64,000 nt of DNA from positions 682,001 to 746,000 of the forward strand of contig NZ_JACHVQ010000001.1 in assembly GCF_014190805.1 (NCBI RefSeq), in the 5' to 3' direction. Both the position numbers and the translations under genes were made by a program. The notes below the pieces were generated by a model that searched no databases, was not told the origin of the DNA, and worked only from the letters and a program-made list of their open reading frames with translations. The DNA is from Flexivirga oryzae (GTDB lineage: Bacteria > Actinomycetota > Actinomycetes > Actinomycetales > Dermatophilaceae). Shown here piece by piece: positions 54,564 to 62,804 of the stretch; position 1 is the stretch's first letter; every line of letters begins with the position of its first letter.

Positions 54564-55480
54564 GCGCCATCGCGTTTCCTGCGCCGGTGAGGGCCGAGCA
54601 TCCTTCGACGTTGGCCCAGCTCGCACGGCTCGAAGCAGTCCGGTACGCCAAACACCCGCTGTTCCTGCTCGGGTTCGCGCTCGCCCTGGTGTGCGAGGCA
54701 GGCACCTTCGGGCCGATCGAGCTGGACCGCCAGGTGGTCCCCGCGTTCTTCATCGGCCTGCTCGGCATCGTGGTCGGCGCCCGGTTGACCCGCACGATCG
54801 ATCGCGCGAACCCGCTGCTGGAGTCGGTGCCGACCAGCGAGGCGACTCGCACCGCCGCTCTGTGCCTGGCATGTTCGGTGCCGATGAGCGCCGGGCTGGT
54901 GACGGTGCTGTTCCACCGCGCGTTCCTGGCAGCGAACCCGGTCCCGGACTTCACCTACGGCACCTACCACGGCTGGCAGCTGGTCATCATCCAGTTCGTG
55001 CTGCCGGTGCTCGCCTGTGCCGGCGGACCACTGCTCGGGGTGGCGGTCGGCCGCTGGCTCCGGCTGCCGGGAGCTGCGCTGCTCAGCTTGCTCGTCGTCA
55101 TGGTGTGGTCGATGATCGTCTCGTACGCGCCCATGCAGAACATGGACGCCAACACCTGGCCGTCGCGGATCCTGCACCTGGCCGGTCCGTACACGGCGTG
55201 GGCATCGAGTGACGCGAGCGAACTCCCACCGACGACCGTCACGTCGTTCACCGGGTCGACGCTGTGGTTCGCCGTCTGGACCGTTGCGCTGTGTGCTCTG
55301 GCGGCCTGCGGGGCGCTGTGGCACGACCGCGGTGCCCGGTCACGTCGGTTGCTGAGCGTCGGTCTCGGCTGGATCGCGATCGCACTCGTCGCCTTGGTCC
55401 TGGCGGTGCTGGGTGGCAACACGCACTTGTTCAACACGACGGTCGACGGCACCGTGCCCACCGACACTGCGGCGCAGTGA
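54560..55480 (+). CDS. ABC transporter membrane protein
   Basis: A 306-residue protein with about six to seven membrane segments (PLFLLGFALALVCEAG, VVPAFFIGLLGIVVGAR, AALCLACSVPMSAGLVTVLF, FVLPVLACAGGPLLGVAVG, LLSLLVVMVWSMIVSY and others), the shape of ABC-2-type permeases. Start ATG 54560 overlaps the ATPase stop by four bases. The last base pairs overlap the next gene (GTGA), so all genes of the sigma-operon are translationally coupled. The substrate is unknown. Confidence 0.85.
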   Translation: MSAIAFPAPVRAEHPSTLAQLARLEAVRYAKHPLFLLGFALALVCEAGTFGPIELDRQVVPAFFIGLLGIVVGARLTRTIDRANPLLESVPTSEATRTAALCLACSVPMSAGLVTVLFHRAFLAANPVPDFTYGTYHGWQLVIIQFVLPVLACAGGPLLGVAVGRWLRLPGAALLSLLVVMVWSMIVSYAPMQNMDANTWPSRILHLAGPYTAWASSDASELPPTTVTSFTGSTLWFAVWTVALCALAACGALWHDRGARSRRLLSVGLGWIAIALVALVLAVLGGNTHLFNTTVDGTVPTDTAAQ

Positions 55481-56079
55481 GTCCGCTCGCCCGGGCGCTG
55501 TTGCGAACCGTCCCCTGGGCGCCGGTCGTCGGTATGACGGCCGGCGTCGCCGTCCTCTTCGGGTGCGCGATCCTGTTGCGGCACAGCGCTATTTCCGGGC
55601 TCCTGGTGGTTGTGGCACTCGGCGCGGGCGCTGGCTGTGCAGCGTTCCTGCTCGACGAACCGGCGGTCGAGATCGCCGACGCGACGCCTGCGTCCCGGGG
55701 TCGTCGGGCCGGGTGGAGAGTGGCGCTCGCGCCGCTGGTCGTCGGTGTGCTGGTGGTCGGCTTGCTCGCCCTCGGCGGGTTGGATCCTGCGACGCACTGG
55801 TCGCGGCTGTGGGTGGTCGGTCTGGCCGGGACCCTGCTGGGACTCGGTGCGGCCGCTGGTCTGAAGCGCGGCGGGCGTGCTGCTCCTGGCGACCTGGCGG
55901 CGGTGCTCGCGTGCGGTGCGGTGGTGCTGATCGCGCTCGCGAACCCGCTGCAGCGGTGGGTGCCGGGGCTGCCCCTCGGTGCGGGGGAGTCGGCGGCGCG
56001 AAGTGTGGTCATGTGGGTCGCGCTCGGTGTGGTCGGGGCGCTCGCTACCGTCGCGCTCGAGCGTGACCCGGGGCGCTGA
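55477..56079 (+). CDS. membrane protein, probable second ABC subunit
   Basis: A 200-residue membrane protein with about six hydrophobic segments (VVGMTAGVAVLFGCAILLRH, LLVVVALGAGAGCAAFLL, LAPLVVGVLVVGLLALGG, LAAVLACGAVVLIALAN and a C-terminal one). No family is recognised. Start GTG 55477 overlaps the upstream permease stop by four bases. It ends the five-gene ECF-sigma operon (52230-56079) and converges on the hydrolase gene. A partner of the ABC permease is the simplest reading. Confidence 0.75.
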   Translation: MSPLARALLRTVPWAPVVGMTAGVAVLFGCAILLRHSAISGLLVVVALGAGAGCAAFLLDEPAVEIADATPASRGRRAGWRVALAPLVVGVLVVGLLALGGLDPATHWSRLWVVGLAGTLLGLGAAAGLKRGGRAAPGDLAAVLACGAVVLIALANPLQRWVPGLPLGAGESAARSVVMWVALGVVGALATVALERDPGR

Positions 56080-56098
56080 GGGCGCGCACTGGCGTCGC

Positions 56099-56887
56099 TC
56101 ACAGCGTCGCGCGCACCCGCTCGCTCCAGTCGCTGATCAGCCCGGCCAGCGCCCGCGGCCGCTCGTGGATCAGCGCGTGCCCGGCGCCATCGATCACCGC
56201 CACCGTCGTCCTCGGGTAGATGTCGAGCAGGTGCACCGCATCGTCGAATCCGACTGTGGTGTCGTGCAATCCGGCGGCGACTAGCGTCGGGTACGAGTAC
56301 GTCCCGTGCCCCATGTCGATCGGGAACTCGGTGAAGATGTCGGTGAGGGCGCTCTCGTTCACCAGGCTCGCGCTCGGCACCACGCTGTCGCGGTAGCGGC
56401 GGCCGGTTGCCGGGGTCCGGACGACGAAGTATTCGTCGAAGCCGGCGTGCTGGGAGGGGTCGAGCTCGTCATACGCCCTGTCGTCCTGCACGACGACTTT
56501 TGGGGACGGCCGCTCGCCGACGCTCTCGGACAGCGGGCAGATCAGGGCGAGTCCGGCGACCAGGTCCGGCCGGCGCGCGGCGAGTCCGCGTGCGAGGTAG
56601 GCGCCATACGACTGCCCGAGCACGAGCGCCGGCCCGTGGACGGTTCGTTCGATGAACGCCCCGAGCGCGGTCACGACGTCGTTGTTGCTGGCCAACCCGA
56701 CCGCCGTGGACCGGCCCATGGCCGGCAGATCCGGGTAGATCCGGCGGCAGTCGCCGTCGGGGAGCAGCGGCTCCAGACCGGCCTCCAGCTCACGGTGATC
56801 CACCGCGACCCCGTGCAGCGCCACGAGAGGCAGGCCGCTGCCGTGCTCGACGTAATGGATCACGAGATCATCGATCCGGCACTCCAT
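56099..56887 (-). CDS. alpha/beta-hydrolase
   Basis: A 262-residue alpha/beta-hydrolase fold enzyme. The oxyanion/HG motif is LVALHGVAVD, the nucleophile elbow ALVLGQSYGAYLARGLA has Ser at about residue 94, a catalytic Asp is likely in GLHDTTVGFDDA, and the His is in VIDGAGHALIHERP. Closest to the proline iminopeptidase/epoxide hydrolase-like broad group; substrate unknown. It is divergent from the hemerythrin-like gene, with their starts about 60 bp apart. Confidence 0.88.
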   Translation of the reverse strand: MECRIDDLVIHYVEHGSGLPLVALHGVAVDHRELEAGLEPLLPDGDCRRIYPDLPAMGRSTAVGLASNNDVVTALGAFIERTVHGPALVLGQSYGAYLARGLAARRPDLVAGLALICPLSESVGERPSPKVVVQDDRAYDELDPSQHAGFDEYFVVRTPATGRRYRDSVVPSASLVNESALTDIFTEFPIDMGHGTYSYPTLVAAGLHDTTVGFDDAVHLLDIYPRTTVAVIDGAGHALIHERPRALAGLISDWSERVRATL

Positions 56888-56947
56888 TCGACAACGCTAC
56901 CCGCGCCGCGGGCGGTTAGTCTTGGTGTAGTCGCCTGGGCACACGAG

Positions 56948-57379
56948 ATGCGCCGCACGCACGCGGCGCTGCGAAAAGCGTTGGAGGCGGCCCGCTCGCC
57001 GGGCGCGGCCCTTGGTGATCAGGAGCTGCTGCTGCACTGCCGCGGGTTCTGCAGCGCCCTCGAAAAGCACCACCAGGGTGAGGAATTGATCCTCTTCCCT
57101 GCACTCGAAGCCACCCATCCCGAACTGGCGACGGTGCTCCGTGCGCTGGTAGAGGATCACGGGCTCATCGCGGAGTTGCTGTCGGCGATGGGGGAGGCGC
57201 TCGCATCGGATGCGCCGGTCGTCGAGCTGGAACGGCAGTTGGACGGCATCGGCGCGATCATGGAGAGCCACTTCCGGTATGAGGAGCGGCAGCTGCTGGG
57301 TGTGCTCGACACGCTCGAGTTGCGTGCCGATGTCGGCGAGGTGTTCGGGCCGGTCGAGGTCGCCGGCGACATACCCTGA
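56948..57379 (+). CDS. hemerythrin-like (HHE domain) protein
   Basis: A helical HHE-domain protein of about 143 residues. Iron-binding residues are visible: HEMRRTHAALRKAL (His at the start), SALEKHHQGEELILFPAL (His and Glu), LVEDHGLIAELL and SHFRYEERQLLGVL. Such cytoplasmic proteins bind a di-iron centre and handle oxygen, nitric oxide or iron. The start is uncertain: the first conserved His precedes ATG 56948, so translation probably begins slightly upstream, and ATG 56857 overlaps the divergent hydrolase start. The next small membrane gene follows four bases after its stop. Confidence 0.8.
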   Translation: MRRTHAALRKALEAARSPGAALGDQELLLHCRGFCSALEKHHQGEELILFPALEATHPELATVLRALVEDHGLIAELLSAMGEALASDAPVVELERQLDGIGAIMESHFRYEERQLLGVLDTLELRADVGEVFGPVEVAGDIP

Positions 57380-57383
57380 CTGG

Positions 57384-57863
57384 ATGCGTCTTTTCTCACT
57401 GCTCGTCACCGCGCTGCCGCTGGTCGCCGTGGTGGTGGTCGTGCTGCTGGTGATTCGCACCAGCCGCAAGATGCCTGCGAAGGGCCGTGCCCGGTATGAC
57501 GTCGCGAACGGCTCCGGGGTCTGGTACGCGCAGGTGCGCGCTCCGGGAATCCGCCTGACGACGCTCCGCAACATGCTGAACGACTGGGGCCTGCTGCAGG
57601 TGGATGGCGGGCAGGTCACCTTCACCCCGGACGGCGCACAGACCCCGGCGTGGAGCGTTCCCGCGACCCGGATGCGCGTGCAGTGGCCCTCCGGGATCGG
57701 CACCACGTTCAATGCCGAAGTGCCGCAGGTCGGCAAGGTCACCATCGAGCCGAGCACGAGCCGGAGGGCGCGGTGGCGCTCGGCCGGCTCGTGGCCGGGC
57801 TCCGATCTGCGCACCACGCAGGACGTGGTCACGATCCTGCACGGGTGGGGCGCGCGGGCGTAG
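57384..57863 (+). CDS. small membrane protein of unknown function
   Basis: A 159-residue protein with one N-terminal membrane anchor (LFSLLVTALPLVAVVVVVLL, about residues 3-23) and a cytoplasmic domain with about 130 residues (TTLRNMLNDWGLLQVDGGQ, then RMRVQWPSGIGTTFN). Resembles DUF2550-like anchored beta domains only weakly. It begins four bases after the hemerythrin gene stop, so the two are co-transcribed and coupled. No catalytic motif is seen. Confidence 0.75.
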   Translation: MRLFSLLVTALPLVAVVVVVLLVIRTSRKMPAKGRARYDVANGSGVWYAQVRAPGIRLTTLRNMLNDWGLLQVDGGQVTFTPDGAQTPAWSVPATRMRVQWPSGIGTTFNAEVPQVGKVTIEPSTSRRARWRSAGSWPGSDLRTTQDVVTILHGWGARA

Positions 57864-57914
57864 CTGGGCGGTCCGGTCGAGTATGCCGGGAAGCGGTCGC
57901 CGACCCCGGAGTGT

Positions 57915-57980
57915 TTGTCCACATCCCCCTGTCGTGACCTGTGGACGATGAGCCGGTTTTGCAGGGGATGTGGATAACAA
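57915..57980. repeat. large inverted repeat with a perfect DnaA box, upstream of the DUF222 gene
   Basis: The arms GTCCACATCCCCCTG (57917-57931) and CAGGGGATGTGGATAAC (57963-57979) are inverted copies with one- to two-base differences and a loop of about 31 bp. The right arm contains TGTGGATAA (57969-57977), the complement of the consensus DnaA box TTATCCACA; the left arm has the near-match TGTCCACA. This may be a regulatory hairpin or a mobile repeat. DUF222-HNH genes of Actinobacteria are often preceded by such sequence. Confidence 0.6.
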
Positions 57981-57996
57981 CTTGTTCCGAAAATGC

Positions 57997-58025
57997 TTGT
58001 ATTGCAGTAGTATTCGTGACATACT
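57997..58025 (+). promoter_or_regulatory. candidate promoter of the DUF222-HNH gene
   Basis: TTGTAT (57997-58002) and CATACT (58020-58025) are separated by 17 bases. The expected transcription start is at or beside ATG 58033, so the mRNA would be nearly leaderless; no ribosome-binding sequence is present, which agrees. The -10 match is moderate. Confidence 0.4.
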
Positions 58026-58032
58026 CGAACAC

Positions 58033-59301
58033 ATGAACGAGGAACCGCGGGACAACGGACCAGGCGCCGGCGGCGTACTGGACGTGACCGCGGTGCGCGC
58101 CTTCCACGACCGCCTCGACACGCCCCTGACCGCCGGTGACGGCGCCGATGTGGAAGCCCTGGTGGAAGAGTTACGGGTCCTGGACGAGTTACGCAACGCG
58201 ATCACCGCCCGGCAGGCGCGGGCGGTCGTGGCAGTGCACGACGCCCAAACCGCCCGCGACATCCCGCGCGGGATCACCGCGGCGGACACGACCCGGGTGG
58301 TCGGCTCGCAGGTCGGGTTCGCCCGCCGGTGCACCCCACACCAAGGTGCCGCGTTCGTGGGGTTGTGCCACGTGCTGGTGGGGCACATGCCGCACACGCT
58401 GGCCGCGCTCGCCGCCGGCGTCATCTCCGAGTGGGACGCGACCCGGATCGTGCGGGAAACCACCGGCCTGACCGGTGACCAACAATCCGGCGTCGACGCC
58501 GGGATCCGCGACCACCTCGGCACCGCCGCCAGCACCCGGCTGGCCGCACTGGCGAAAGAGCAAGCCATGCTGGTGGCCGCCGAGGCGGTCGCGGCACGCC
58601 GCCGCGCCGCCCAAGCCCGGCGTGGGGTGAGCCTGCGACCCGCCGGCGACACCATGGCCTACCTGACCGCCCTGTTACCGGTCAAGGACGCCCTGGCGTG
58701 CATGACCGCCCTCGAAGACGCCGTCACCACAGCGCGTGAAGCCGCCGCCGACGCCGGGGCAGACCCCGGCAGTGTGCACCGGGGGCAGGTGATGGCCGAC
58801 ACCCTGGTCGAACGCGTCACCGGCAGGGCGAAAGCGCACGACGTGTTCGGGGTGACGGTGAACCTGCTCATGCCCCTGGACACGCTGCTGGGCGACACGC
58901 CCGCGCACGTGCCCGGGTACGGGCCGGTGCCGGCGGACCTGGTGCGTGAATGGGTGGCCACCGGGGACCCGACCGGTCCGCGGCTACGCCGGTTGTTCAC
59001 CCACCCCGGCACCGGCGACATCATCGGCATGGAGTCCCGTGCCCGCCGCTACCCGGGGTTGCTGGCCCGCCTGATCCTGTTCCGCGACCAGACCTGCCGC
59101 ACGCCCTGGTGCAGCGCGCCGGTGCGGCACACCGACCACATCACCAGGCACACCGACGGCGGCGCCACGTCCGAACGCAACGGGCAAGGACTGTGCGCCC
59201 GCTGCAACTACGCCAAAGAACACCCCGACTACCACGTCACCGGCCACGCCGGACACACGAGCTGTCAAGTCCCGGGTTTGGTTGAGGCTCAGCGGGTTTG
59301 A
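58033..59301 (+). pseudogene. DUF222-HNH protein, 3'-truncated by IS3
   Basis: A DUF222 protein with C-terminal HNH endonuclease domain, one of a multicopy actinobacterial family. DUF222 occupies about residues 30-320. The HNH core is CRTPWCSAPVRHTDHITRHT followed by GATSERNGQGLCARCNYAKEHP, with all zinc or metal ligands. Native sequence ends near residue 413 (YHVTGHAGHTS); the last nine codons (to the stop at 59301) come from the IS end at 59273. The conserved tail normally found after the HNH core is thus lost. The catalytic core is intact, so a functional product is still possible. Its role is unknown; these genes are associated with mobile DNA and recombination. Confidence 0.82.
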
Positions 59302-59306
59302 TTTTC

Positions 59307-60242
59307 TTATGCTGCGCTGGTCGCGTGTTGCGCCCAGTACGCTGCTTCGACCTCGACCGGAGGTTGATAGTTGAGCATGGAGTGGATCCGGTCTTGGTTG
59401 AACCAAGCAACCCAGTCCGCGGTCGCGGTCTCGACGTCGTCGATGCCGTCCCAGGGGCCGTCGAGGTGGATGAGTTCGGCCTTGTACAAGGAGTTCAGCG
59501 CTTCGGCCATCGCGTTGTCGTAGGAGTCCCCACGGGACCCGACGGACGCGACCGCGTCGGCCTCCTCCAGCCGGTGGGCGTACCGCAACGCCCGGTACTG
59601 CACGCCCCGATCACTGTGGTGGACAAGGCCGTTGACGTCATGCCCGTCACGGCGGCGGGCGAACAGGCCCATGTTCAACGCGTCCAACGCCAGGTCGGTG
59701 TACATCCGGGTGGAGGCCTGCCAGCCCACGATCATCCGGGAGAACACATCCAGCACGAACGCCACGTACACCCAGCCGGTCTCGGTGCGCACGTAGGTGA
59801 TGTCCGCGACCCACAATTTGTTCGGGGCGGCCGCGACGAACTGCCGATCGACCAGGTCCTTGGGCCGGCCGGTCTCTGGTGCCGGCCGGGTGGTGCGAGG
59901 GAACTTCCCGCGTACCGTGCCGCGGATACCCAGCTGCTTGCACAGTCGCTCCACGGTGCACCGGGCCACGTCGATCCCGTCGCGGTTCAGCTGCGCGTGG
60001 ATCTTGCGGATCCCGTAGACCCGCATCCGCCGGTCGGCGTGGATGCGCATGATCTCCTCCTTCAACTCGGCATCGCGGCGGGCGCGTGCCGAGGGCGGTC
60101 GCTTCTTGTGGGCGTAGTACGTGCCGGGGGCGATCTTGACGTCCAGTTCGGCGGAAAGGACGCGGCAGATCGGTTCGACACCCCAGCGGTGCCGGTGCTC
60201 GTCGATGAACGCGACGACTACCTGGATGGGCGGTCGGTGAAA
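59307..60242 (-). CDS. IS3-family transposase OrfB (DDE integrase)
   Basis: The catalytic part of the IS3 transposase. The integrase core shows the DDE triad: first Asp in KLWVADITYVRT, second in GLVHHSDRGVQYRALRY, Glu in NAMAEALNSLYKAEL 35 residues later, the D-D(35)E spacing. The N-terminal HTH_21 region is RVYGIRKIHAQLNRDG. The C terminus ends at 59307. The continuous frame reaches 60317, but everything above 60242 is intron sequence; after splicing OrfB joins OrfA by a -1 frameshift at the run of five Ts. It is therefore expressed as an OrfAB fusion only if the intron is removed. Confidence 0.9.
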   Translation of the reverse strand, partial: FHRPPIQVVVAFIDEHRHRWGVEPICRVLSAELDVKIAPGTYYAHKKRPPSARARRDAELKEEIMRIHADRRMRVYGIRKIHAQLNRDGIDVARCTVERLCKQLGIRGTVRGKFPRTTRPAPETGRPKDLVDRQFVAAAPNKLWVADITYVRTETGWVYVAFVLDVFSRMIVGWQASTRMYTDLALDALNMGLFARRRDGHDVNGLVHHSDRGVQYRALRYAHRLEEADAVASVGSRGDSYDNAMAEALNSLYKAELIHLDGPWDGIDDVETATADWVAWFNQDRIHSMLNYQPPVEVEAAYWAQHATSAA

Positions 60243-60337
60243 GTCGGCCCGGGGCGCGGTGTCCGCCGCAGGGGCGGATTCCGTTTCCCCGGGCCGCTTC
60301 CCGAACCCGGCGTGCACCTTTCAATGCACCGGGCTCT
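60243..60337 (-). ncRNA. group II intron domains V and VI
   Basis: Domain V is 60337-60304, exactly 34 nt, starting GAGCCCGGTGCATTGAAA and ending with GCACGCCGGGTTC. It has the catalytic AGC at its base, a GAAA tetraloop and the two-nucleotide bulge CG, as in active introns. Domain VI follows: arms CGGCCCGGGG and CCCCGGGCCG are perfectly complementary and enclose a GC-rich loop; the intron ends two bases later. Together they show the ribozyme core is intact. Confidence 0.88.
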
Positions 60338-60349
60338 CCACAGGTCTGC

Positions 60350-61852
60350 TCAGGCAGCCTGCCCCTGGGCCGGTTGTGGCCAGGGGCTGGGGATGAGTGT
60401 TCCGCGGTATCGGTACCAGTTCGTGCGGACCTTGGCCGGGTCGTACAAGACGACCCGGTCGTCCGCGGGCCACCACCTGCCGCCGCAGTACCGGCGGCGT
60501 AGGTCCTTCCACGTGGCGTGACGGTGCTTGCGCCGCATCCAGTTCCACACCCGCGACCACACGACGTGGTTGAGGTAGGAAAACACGCGCGACGACACCC
60601 CGTGCCGGAAGTAGCCGCACCAGCCACGGACCGCGTTGTTCACGCGTCGCAGCAGCTCGGCCAGTGGTTGGCTCGTGCCGACCTGCCGGGACAGCGACTT
60701 GACCTTCCTGGTCACGCGCCGCACCGCAGCGCGTGAGGGGTAGGTGTAGACGTAGTACCGGCTGGTTCCCCTCTTACGGTGGCGTTGAAGATGCCACCCC
60801 AGGAAGTCCAGTCCCTCATCGATGTGGGTGATCAACGTCTTGTCCGGCGAGAGCCGTAACCCGATCGTTGCCAGCACGACGGCGATCTGCTCGCGAAGAA
60901 CAGCCGCGTCCTGCCGAGTGCCTTTGACCATCAGACACCAGTCATCGGCGTACCGGACCAACCGCACCGACGGCAGCCCGTGACGGCGACGCCGGTGTCG
61001 CTGGTCCTTACTGGCGCGCGGCCCGCCCGGGTGAGCCGCGATGTGCTCATCCAGCACGGACAACGCGATGTTCGCCAACAACGGTGACAGCACTCCACCC
61101 TGCGGGGTACCCGCGGTGGTCTCTTCAAAGGCCCTGGCCTCATCCATCAGCCCGGCCTTCAAGAACGCCCGCACCAGCGCGATCACGCGCTTGTCCTTGA
61201 CGCGACGACGCACCAGCCCCAACAAGGCCGTGTGGTCGATCTCGTCAAAGCACGCCTTGATGTCTCCTTCCAGCACCCACTGGTAACAGCGTGGGCGGCT
61301 GGCCAGGTAACGCACCTCGGCGACCGCGTCATGCGCGCGGCGGTTCGGGCGGAAACCGTACGAGCACGGCAGGAAGTCCGCCTCGAAGATCGGCTCCAAC
61401 ACCAGCTTGACCGACGCCTGCACCACCCGGTCCGCGATGGTCGGGATCCCCAACCGTCGCTTCCCACCGGACGGCTTCGGAATCATCCGCTGCCGCACCG
61501 GTAAGGCCCGAAACGTCCCGTCACGCAACGCCGCCCGAAGATCGGCCAGGAACACGTCCACACCGATCCCGTCCGCAACACTGACGGCAGTTCGTCCGTC
61601 GACCCCGGCAGTACGTGCGCCGGTATTTCCCGCGACCCGATCCCACGCCACCAAAAGGAACGCCGGATCGGCAACGAGGTTGAACACGTCACGAAACCGC
61701 TGATCACGATCCCGCAGCGCCCAACCATGCAGTTTGGTCTGAATCTTCAGTACCCGCTGCTGCGCCGTGAACAGCGCAGCTTCCAGTTCGTCGGTATTCA
61801 CCATCGACACCCGCCCATGTGGGACGGGAACCTCCTGATCTTCCAGTGACAC
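60350..61852 (-). CDS. ltrA: group II intron maturase/reverse transcriptase
   Basis: A 500-residue LtrA-type protein. RT motifs: RQRMIPKPSGGKRRLGIPTI, VLEGDIKACFDEIDH (first Asp), TPQGGVLSPLLANIAL, and VRYADDWCLM, the YADD active site. The maturase X and GIIM region is NNAVRGWCGYFRHGVSSRVF with YLNHVVWSRVWNWMRRKH. No HNH endonuclease domain follows, so mobility would rely on single-stranded DNA targets or replication forks. It promotes splicing of its own intron and retrotransposition. GTG 61852 is used; ATG 61804 with GGGCGGG upstream is an equal alternative. Confidence 0.92.
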   Translation of the reverse strand: MSLEDQEVPVPHGRVSMVNTDELEAALFTAQQRVLKIQTKLHGWALRDRDQRFRDVFNLVADPAFLLVAWDRVAGNTGARTAGVDGRTAVSVADGIGVDVFLADLRAALRDGTFRALPVRQRMIPKPSGGKRRLGIPTIADRVVQASVKLVLEPIFEADFLPCSYGFRPNRRAHDAVAEVRYLASRPRCYQWVLEGDIKACFDEIDHTALLGLVRRRVKDKRVIALVRAFLKAGLMDEARAFEETTAGTPQGGVLSPLLANIALSVLDEHIAAHPGGPRASKDQRHRRRRHGLPSVRLVRYADDWCLMVKGTRQDAAVLREQIAVVLATIGLRLSPDKTLITHIDEGLDFLGWHLQRHRKRGTSRYYVYTYPSRAAVRRVTRKVKSLSRQVGTSQPLAELLRRVNNAVRGWCGYFRHGVSSRVFSYLNHVVWSRVWNWMRRKHRHATWKDLRRRYCGGRWWPADDRVVLYDPAKVRTNWYRYRGTLIPSPWPQPAQGQAA

Positions 61853-62388
61853 AACCTGCTCGACCTGCTGGCCCGCTTCGCCCTGTGCCCGGCTTTCCCG
61901 GACTCCTACGGCGGGTCGTCACGCCCGCGACTACTACCAGGCCTCCGCCCCACCCCGCGGCGCACCGGTGGTGACCGACCCGAGCCCGGACAACGGGCTC
62001 TCGCACCACGGGGTGGTTCCCACGTTCACCATGTCTCGATCAGCCAGTCCGGCACCCAGCTCTACCCCGGCAGCATCGCTGCGGCTACGCCGTAGCCCTT
62101 CACCGCAGCCTTCCCACCGTCAGAGCTACACGGCTTCGAAGTCACCCACCGGTCACCACACGGTGCCCGATGAGCGTGCGCTGCGCACCGGCCCAGATCT
62201 ACCAGGTTCGAGCCGGCTTCGCGATTACGGGGCGTCAACCACTGGTTCGCTCTCGCTGTACCCTCTGACCTCGCCTCACAGGCCCGCACCGTCTGGCAGT
62301 ACCGGCACGCCCTGCGCTTGTCGGGGCCGCTTGCCACCCGGCGCGAGTCACCACCCGCACCAGGCTGCCCCCAGGCTTCACCAAGCTG

Positions 62389-62742
62389 CTACGACAACCC
62401 GGCGGAGACGGTCTCCCACCGCCTCTCGATAACACGGCGCCTCGTGGCGCACAACTCCGCCGCGAAGAAAGCCGCGGCCGACTTCAGGATCTCGTTACTC
62501 CGACGTAGTTCCCGGTTCTCCTTCTCCAGCAACCGGATCCGCGCCTCGGAGTCCTCCGGCTCGACCGGTAGATCCGCCGCTTCGGCCTTACGGACCCACA
62601 TCCGCAACGCCTCCTTGTGCACCCCCAGTTGCTCGGCGACCCGAGCGATCGCGCCAGTACGCGTATCGGGGTCACGACGGGCCTCCACGGCCAACCGGGT
62701 CGCACGCTCACGCAACTCCAGCGGATACTTCACATTCGCCAT
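62389..62742 (-). CDS. IS3-family OrfA, interrupted by the intron
   Basis: The DNA-binding subunit of the IS3 transposase. ATG 62742 gives MANVKYPLELRERATRLAVE, a helix-turn-helix (IARVAEQLGVHKEALRMWVR) and a leucine-zipper-like tail (IRLLEKENRELRRSNEILK) ending FFAAEL. The native exon is 62453-62742. Beyond it the frame reads into the intron (CATRRRVIERR...) to a stop at 62389. After splicing the frame would continue EFFTDRPSR and stop, while a -1 slip at GTTTTTC leads into OrfB, the usual IS3 arrangement. Confidence 0.88.
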   Translation of the reverse strand: MANVKYPLELRERATRLAVEARRDPDTRTGAIARVAEQLGVHKEALRMWVRKAEAADLPVEPEDSEARIRLLEKENRELRRSNEILKSAAAFFAAELCATRRRVIERRWETVSAGLS

Positions 62743-62804
62743 GATCGATGGGATTCCTTCCAGGAAATCTGGCTTCCCCTCAATCAAACCAAGGACGATT
62801 CACA

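Larger units (their letters stand above)
60243..62452 (-). mobile_element. group II intron inserted in the IS3 element
   Basis: A 2210-nt group II intron on the minus strand. The 5' end is GTGCGCC (from 62452), matching the consensus GUGYG. The 3' end is CCGGGCCGAC (to 60243), ending in AC as expected (AY). It contains a maturase/reverse transcriptase gene (60350-61852), a canonical 34-nt domain V and a long domain VI hairpin. The 600 bp from 61853 to 62452 have no gene and must hold domains I-III and the front of IV. The upstream exon ends GCGGAGTT and the downstream exon begins TTTCACCG. Boundaries are precise to a base or two. Confidence 0.9.
59273..62804 (-). mobile_element. IS3-family insertion sequence carrying a group II intron
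   Basis: The element reads on the minus strand. Imperfect terminal inverted repeats are TGTCAAGTCCCGGGTTTGGT (from 59273 on the plus strand) and TGTGAATCGTCCTTGGTTTG (from 62804 on the minus strand); both begin TGT and share GGTTTG-TTGAGG. It encodes OrfA and the DDE OrfB; without the intron it would be about 1.32 kb, usual for IS3. The flanks differ (AGC on the left, CATCAT on the right) with no target duplication, so it is probably not a simple insertion but the product of recombination between copies. It truncates the DUF222 gene on the left and an IS110 transposase on the right. Confidence 0.85.

Noticed and set aside
62350..62360. Alternative intron 5' end at GTGCGGG (62360)
   Set aside because: The GTGCGCC at 62452 joins OrfA at FFAAEL and restores the IS3 reading pattern, while 62360 would leave 90 bases of unrelated sequence in OrfA.
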